Origin: Vulcanimicrobiota bacterium
GTDB taxonomy: Bacteria; Vulcanimicrobiota; Vulcanimicrobiia; Vulcanimicrobiales; Vulcanimicrobiaceae
DNA: 32,569 bases
Direction: 5' to 3'
Assembly: GCA_027459845.1 (NCBI GenBank)
Contig: DAIDGS010000130.1
Span: forward strand, 1 to 32,569
The notes under the pieces were generated by a model. It was given only the letters and a program-made list of their open reading frames with translations. It ran no database searches and was not told the DNA's origin. Below are positions 29,181 to 32,569 of this stretch, piece by piece. Position 1 is the first letter of the stretch. Every line of letters begins with the position of its first letter. Both the position numbers and the translations under genes were made by a program.

Positions 29181-29292
29181 ACGGTTTGACTCGTGGCTAG
29201 GTTACCCGGGCGTCGCCCGTGCGCCTGCGCCGGCGCAAGCGGCCGCGACAGCGCCGGCGCGATGCGTGCAGGCGAACGGCGCGCACGTGGCA
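29181..29292. promoter_or_regulatory. Palindrome-rich gap upstream of the PucR gene
   Basis: This 112-base spacer contains TGCGCCGGCGCA (29226-29237, perfect 12-bp palindrome) and GCGCCGGCGC (29251-29260, perfect 10-bp palindrome), with centres 24 bp apart. A small CGGGC/GCCCG hairpin lies near 29207-29219. The two palindromes could be operators for the PucR gene, or could pair with each other as a terminator for the upstream regulator gene. GC-rich background makes chance palindromes more likely. Confidence 0.35.
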
Positions 29293-31953
29293 TCAGCCGC
29301 GTGCGGCGGAGTCTCTGATGAGCGACCGGAGCGCCTCGTCGTCTTCGAGATCAGGCGTAAGCTCGATGCCGAGTTCGTCGCGTAGCGCCCGGCGATACGC
29401 GAGGTACTCGCGACGTGCTTCGGCATCCTCGCCCATCTGAACGTGCGCACGCATGGAGATCGCATACGCACGCTCATCGCAGGCATCGCGTGCAATCTGA
29501 AGCCCGGCGTATCGCAACGCGGCGGCTGCGTCCCCACGGTCAAGTGCGTCCTCACCGAGCGTCACCAACGCCGAACCGCGAAGCGCGTCGATCCGCCGCG
29601 CGATCGCCTCGAACCAGTCGAGATCGTCCCAGTCATGGGCGCGCCGCTCGATGCCGGCCACCAGCGCTTCGAGCGACTGTCGCATCGGAGGCCCGAGGGG
29701 TTTACTTCGGGCGGTTTGCCGCACCAGCATCTCCGCGGCATCGAGGTCGATCGCATGGGCGGCGGCGATGCGGTAGCGTCCGCCGTCGTAGACGATAGCG
29801 CTCGGATGCGCGGCCTTACGGATCGCCGCAATGTGAACGCGCAGCGCGTTCTGCATGCAATGCGGATCTCGATCCGGCCAAACGCGGGCCGCGAGTTCCT
29901 CACCGCGCAGCGGCGCACCCGCGAGCGCCAGCGCCAGAACGACTTGGCGCGGGCGACCCTTAAGCGCGAGCGGTTCGCCCTCCCACGCGATCGTGGCATC
30001 CAACACGTTGACGGTAAGCAGGCCTACGCCGCGGGGCGCGGCGGCGTAGCGCCGACAGAACCCATGCAACATTCCCAAGTCCTCGCCGCCGCGCGCGAGC
30101 TCGGCGACGGCCCGCTGCAACGCCGGCGATGCCACCGCGTCCACCAGGGTGGCGGCCGAGGCGAGATGCTGCGCCGCTTCGGGTGCATTGAGGAGGGCCA
30201 GCGCAAGGTGCGCGAGCACCGAAAAGAACCGGCGCGCGGTCCGTTCGGCCTCGACCAGCGCGTGCCGCGCGTACCAGCGCGCCCGTCCGCCTTCGCGCGC
30301 GATCGAGGCGGCGATCAAATACGCATAGACCCGAACTTGAGCCGTTTCGTAGCCTTCGACATTCGGAGGATCGGCATCGCGAACGGCACGCAAGAAAAAA
30401 TCCGAGCCAACGTCGGCCGGCGTCCGCTCGAGCCGATCGAGCGCGTCGCGCAAGGCTACGTCGTCGCCGTAGAACCACGCGAAGAACGAGGCCATCATGA
30501 GCGTCTCCGCCAGGTGCATGTGCTGCTGGGCGCCGGTCAGCGTCTCGATCGCGATCAGCAACTCGTCGCGCTGAGCCGGCCAGTTGCCCTGCACGCCATA
30601 GACATAGGCCGCAATTGCCGCGAAGCTAACCCGGCCGTACGGATCGAGGATGAACGGTCCTAGACGAAGGCGCAGATCGTCGACGTCGATCCGTTCGTCG
30701 TGACTTGCGCGAATGAACGCGTCGCAATAGTCGAGTGCGAGCCGATACTCGGGACGGCCTTCACACATTGCCGTCTGCGCAGCGAGCACGCGGCGCGCGT
30801 CGTCGAAGCGCCCGAAATACGCATACCGCGAGACGATGGCGATAATCGCCAGCGCGCGCACGTCCACCGGCACCGAAGCAGGCGCTCGCGTCAGTGCCTG
30901 TTCGGCTAGGGTAAACCAGTGATTGTAGTCGCGCGTGTACAGTTGCTCGATCGCGGCCACGTTGAAGATTGCAAGGTTGTCGACGAGAGCCGCGGTATCG
31001 AGTTTCGCCGCCACCAGCGCATCGTCGCTCGAGATCGCGGTCATGGATGCGAACGTTTGGCGACCGTAGGCGGCGTTGGCGGCACGATCGTCGCCGGCCC
31101 GGAGGTGCCAGCTCGCCGCCCGTAGCGGGAGCCCGGCCCCTTCGAAGGCCTGCGCCAGCGCGGCGGCCGCGGCCCGTGCATCGGGTGCCAGACGGCGATG
31201 AATCGCGCGCTTCAGGAGCGGATGCAGACGATACGTGCCTGTGGCAGGGTCGCGTGTGAGAAAACCATCCTCGATTTCCTCGAGCGCCGACTCGGTGCGG
31301 GCGGCCAGCAGGACTTCGACGTCGGCGAGGGCGATCGGCGCGAAGCTCGTGAGGAGGACGAGGCTTCGCGCTGCGTCGGAGAGCGACGCGATCGCTTCGT
31401 CGGTAACGTAGCGAGCAAACGAAACGTCCGCCAGGGCGTCGAGATCGTCGAGCGCACGAGCGAGATCGCTCTCGTGCGCTCGCCGGCGCGCCAGCGCGAG
31501 CGCCGCCGGCCAGCCCAGCGTGACTGCGTGGAGCCCGTCGATTTGGGCGTCGGTGGGTTCGATGGCTGCCATGAAATCCGCAATCCGCGCCGACGTAAAG
31601 CGGAGGTCGCCAGCGCGCAGGACGCGGGTTTCGCTCGGCAACGCAATGGAAAACGGTATGACCAGCGGCCGGCGCGAGGCAACGATCGTGAGGGCGCCGG
31701 GCCGGTCGAGCGCGACCTGACGCAGGGCGTTATCGAGATCGGGGAGGCGCTCGGCATCGTCGACCACGACGCTGGGTGTCTCGCGCGCAAAGGCAGACGC
31801 CATCGCACTCTTCCCGAAACCGGCTGGGGCGACCAGCAGGAGCAGTTTCGGGGGAGCGCGGCGCACCGATTCCATGAGGTCCGACCCGACAAAGTCGCCG
31901 ACGAGCACGCTGGGGCGCTCTTGCACGCCCTCGCCGGCTTTCCTGTGCGCCAA
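29293..31953 (-). CDS. MalT-like STAND ATPase regulator with C-terminal SARP/BTAD DNA-binding module
   Basis: The protein has 886 residues. The N-terminal STAND-type ATPase has Walker A APAGFGKSA (42-50) and VVVDDAERLPDLDNAL, and is followed by a winged-helix region with YRLHPLLKRAI as in MalT. A helical TPR-like middle (about 280-620) follows. Instead of a LuxR helix-turn-helix, the C-terminus has an OmpR-type winged helix (about 640-725, RPRQVVLALALAGAPLRGEELAARVWPD ... LRVHIAAIRK). A bacterial transcriptional activator domain follows (about 730-880, ending in REYLAYRRALRDELGIELTP). This is the SARP arrangement fused to a MalT sensor. The start is TTG with a weak ribosome site; GTG 31926 is an alternative. 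A SARP-like direct repeat lies just upstream. Confidence 0.88.
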   Translation of the reverse strand: MAHRKAGEGVQERPSVLVGDFVGSDLMESVRRAPPKLLLLVAPAGFGKSAMASAFARETPSVVVDDAERLPDLDNALRQVALDRPGALTIVASRRPLVIPFSIALPSETRVLRAGDLRFTSARIADFMAAIEPTDAQIDGLHAVTLGWPAALALARRRAHESDLARALDDLDALADVSFARYVTDEAIASLSDAARSLVLLTSFAPIALADVEVLLAARTESALEEIEDGFLTRDPATGTYRLHPLLKRAIHRRLAPDARAAAAALAQAFEGAGLPLRAASWHLRAGDDRAANAAYGRQTFASMTAISSDDALVAAKLDTAALVDNLAIFNVAAIEQLYTRDYNHWFTLAEQALTRAPASVPVDVRALAIIAIVSRYAYFGRFDDARRVLAAQTAMCEGRPEYRLALDYCDAFIRASHDERIDVDDLRLRLGPFILDPYGRVSFAAIAAYVYGVQGNWPAQRDELLIAIETLTGAQQHMHLAETLMMASFFAWFYGDDVALRDALDRLERTPADVGSDFFLRAVRDADPPNVEGYETAQVRVYAYLIAASIAREGGRARWYARHALVEAERTARRFFSVLAHLALALLNAPEAAQHLASAATLVDAVASPALQRAVAELARGGEDLGMLHGFCRRYAAAPRGVGLLTVNVLDATIAWEGEPLALKGRPRQVVLALALAGAPLRGEELAARVWPDRDPHCMQNALRVHIAAIRKAAHPSAIVYDGGRYRIAAAHAIDLDAAEMLVRQTARSKPLGPPMRQSLEALVAGIERRAHDWDDLDWFEAIARRIDALRGSALVTLGEDALDRGDAAAALRYAGLQIARDACDERAYAISMRAHVQMGEDAEARREYLAYRRALRDELGIELTPDLEDDEALRSLIRDSAARG

Positions 31954-31954
31954 T

Positions 31955-31985
31955 TAACTGCCCGCTAACTGCGCGGCTCTACGAT
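31955..31985 (+). promoter_or_regulatory. SARP-like direct heptamer repeat with adjoining -10 box
   Basis: TAACTGC occurs at 31955-31961 and 31966-31972, separated by four bases, an 11-bp period. Seven bases later, TACGAT (31980-31985) resembles a -10 element facing the secreted gene at 32099. Known SARP activators bind direct heptamers with 11-bp spacing about eight bases before the -10 and need no good -35. The neighbouring gene encodes a SARP-type module. The site could also affect that gene, since it ends two bases before its TTG start. Confidence 0.45.
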
Positions 31986-32098
31986 GCGGCCGGACAGTGC
32001 GCGTCGTCGGTGCGCTCGGTTCGAGCCGTGCAGCCGGCAGCACCGCGGGCTCGGGTGCCGTCCGTACAGCTCGCGTATGTGGAAAGGACATGGGCTTT

Positions 32099-32569
32099 AT
32101 GCTTCAAGGAGTTCGCGCGGTCGCCGGCGCCGTTGCCATGGCGACCGCTATTGCCGCCGCTACGAGCGGTGTTTCGGGGGCGACGACGTCGCCGGCTAAG
32201 CAGGTCGCCGCGTTGGTGGGGACGTGGACCTGCGTCACGCAGACCAGCAACCACCGGACGTACCGTGAAAAGGACGTCTACGCGATGTTCGGCCCCTGGG
32301 TTCGCGATGTCGGGACCTACCCGGCTGCGTACGGCCAGCCCGCCGGCACGTTGGTTGGCTATGTCGGCTACGATGCCAAGCATCGGCGGTGGATTTCAAC
32401 CTCGGTCGATACCGGCAACGGCTACGCTCTCTACTACAGCACCTCGCCGTCCCTCGACGGCTCGCGGTGGTCGGACGGCTATCCGCGCGGCAGTGGAGGC
32501 GCCGTCTTTCGCCTGCACGGCACGACCCAGTACACGCTCGACGCAAGCGGAACCAGCCACGGCAAAGCC
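32099..32569 (+). CDS. Secreted protein of unknown family, truncated by the right edge
   Basis: The open frame has 157 codons and runs off the window with no stop. ATG 32099 is preferred because AAAGGA (32083-32088) lies ten bases upstream; the in-frame ATG at 32090 would leave only one base. A Sec signal peptide is clear (MLQGVRAVAGAVAMATAIAAATSGVSGA). The mature part begins VAALVGTWTCVTQ and has alternating hydrophobic strands with many Gly, Tyr and Trp (VGYVGYDAKHRRWISTSVDTG, YALYYSTSP), suggesting a lipocalin-like or similar small beta-barrel. That is inference, and no family is recognised. Its 5' leader has two small hairpins (GCTCG/CGAGC at 32014-32026 and GCACC/GGTGC at 32040-32058). 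It may be controlled by the divergent SARP-type regulator. Confidence 0.75.
   Translation, partial: MLQGVRAVAGAVAMATAIAAATSGVSGATTSPAKQVAALVGTWTCVTQTSNHRTYREKDVYAMFGPWVRDVGTYPAAYGQPAGTLVGYVGYDAKHRRWISTSVDTGNGYALYYSTSPSLDGSRWSDGYPRGSGGAVFRLHGTTQYTLDASGTSHGKA

Noticed and set aside
32014-32026. tRNA T-arm-like GGTTCGAG element in the leader of the right-edge gene
   Set aside because: The flanks form only a five-pair, three-base-loop hairpin; no acceptor, D or anticodon arms can be drawn around it.

Overview
The window reads as chromosomal DNA from a GC-rich, two-membrane bacterium. It carries a TonB-receptor-like outer-membrane protein, two lipoprotein-type signals and one twin-arginine-type signal. 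The mix of a carboxypeptidase-regulatory-domain TonB receptor, a streptogramin-lyase-like lipoprotein, a PucR regulator, a MalT/SARP hybrid regulator and frequent GTG/TTG starts suggests Candidatus Eremiobacterota / Vulcanimicrobiota (WPS-2). That placement is inference from gene style, not from a marker gene. No phage, transposase, rRNA, tRNA or complete CRISPR array was recognised.

Layout. 67-3409 (+): a membrane-anchored, catalytically degenerate class III cyclase-like protein, then a compact operon of an ECF sigma factor, an RskA-type zinc-finger anti-sigma factor and a GNAT acetyltransferase. 3417-7421 (-): an overlapping operon of ettA, a Tat/lipoprotein gluconate-dehydrogenase-subunit-3-like protein, a GMC flavoprotein and a 56-residue membrane protein. 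7568-10733 (+): an orphan soluble GAF histidine kinase, then typA, which is preceded by a nine-codon reading frame whose stop overlaps the typA start. 10734-11273: a 540-bp convergent intergenic region with no credible gene but a 30-bp perfect inverted repeat, several hairpins and direct repeats.

11274-31953 (-): nine genes on one strand. In transcription order they are a MalT-like ATPase regulator with a C-terminal SARP/BTAD module, a PucR regulator, a flavin amine oxidase, a TonB-dependent receptor-like protein, selB, a secreted BNR/sortilin-like propeller protein, clpB, galM and a seven-bladed Vgb-like lipoprotein. selB to galM are joined by a 7-nt gap, an ATGA overlap and a GTGA overlap. 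From 32099 (+) a secreted protein runs off the right edge.

The two most notable signals are regulatory or translational. First, selB has no ATG, GTG or TTG start that keeps its P-loop; a perfect GGAGGT lies six bases before an ACG codon exactly where SelB proteins begin. Second, between the SARP-type regulator and the divergent secreted gene there is a pair of direct heptamers (TAACTGC) with 11-bp periodicity, seven bases before a TACGAT -10-like box, which is the geometry known for SARP activator sites. Also worth a look are the typA leader reading frame and hairpin, the pseudo-cyclase, and the repeat-rich convergent intergenic region that appears to extend into the Vgb-like coding sequence.
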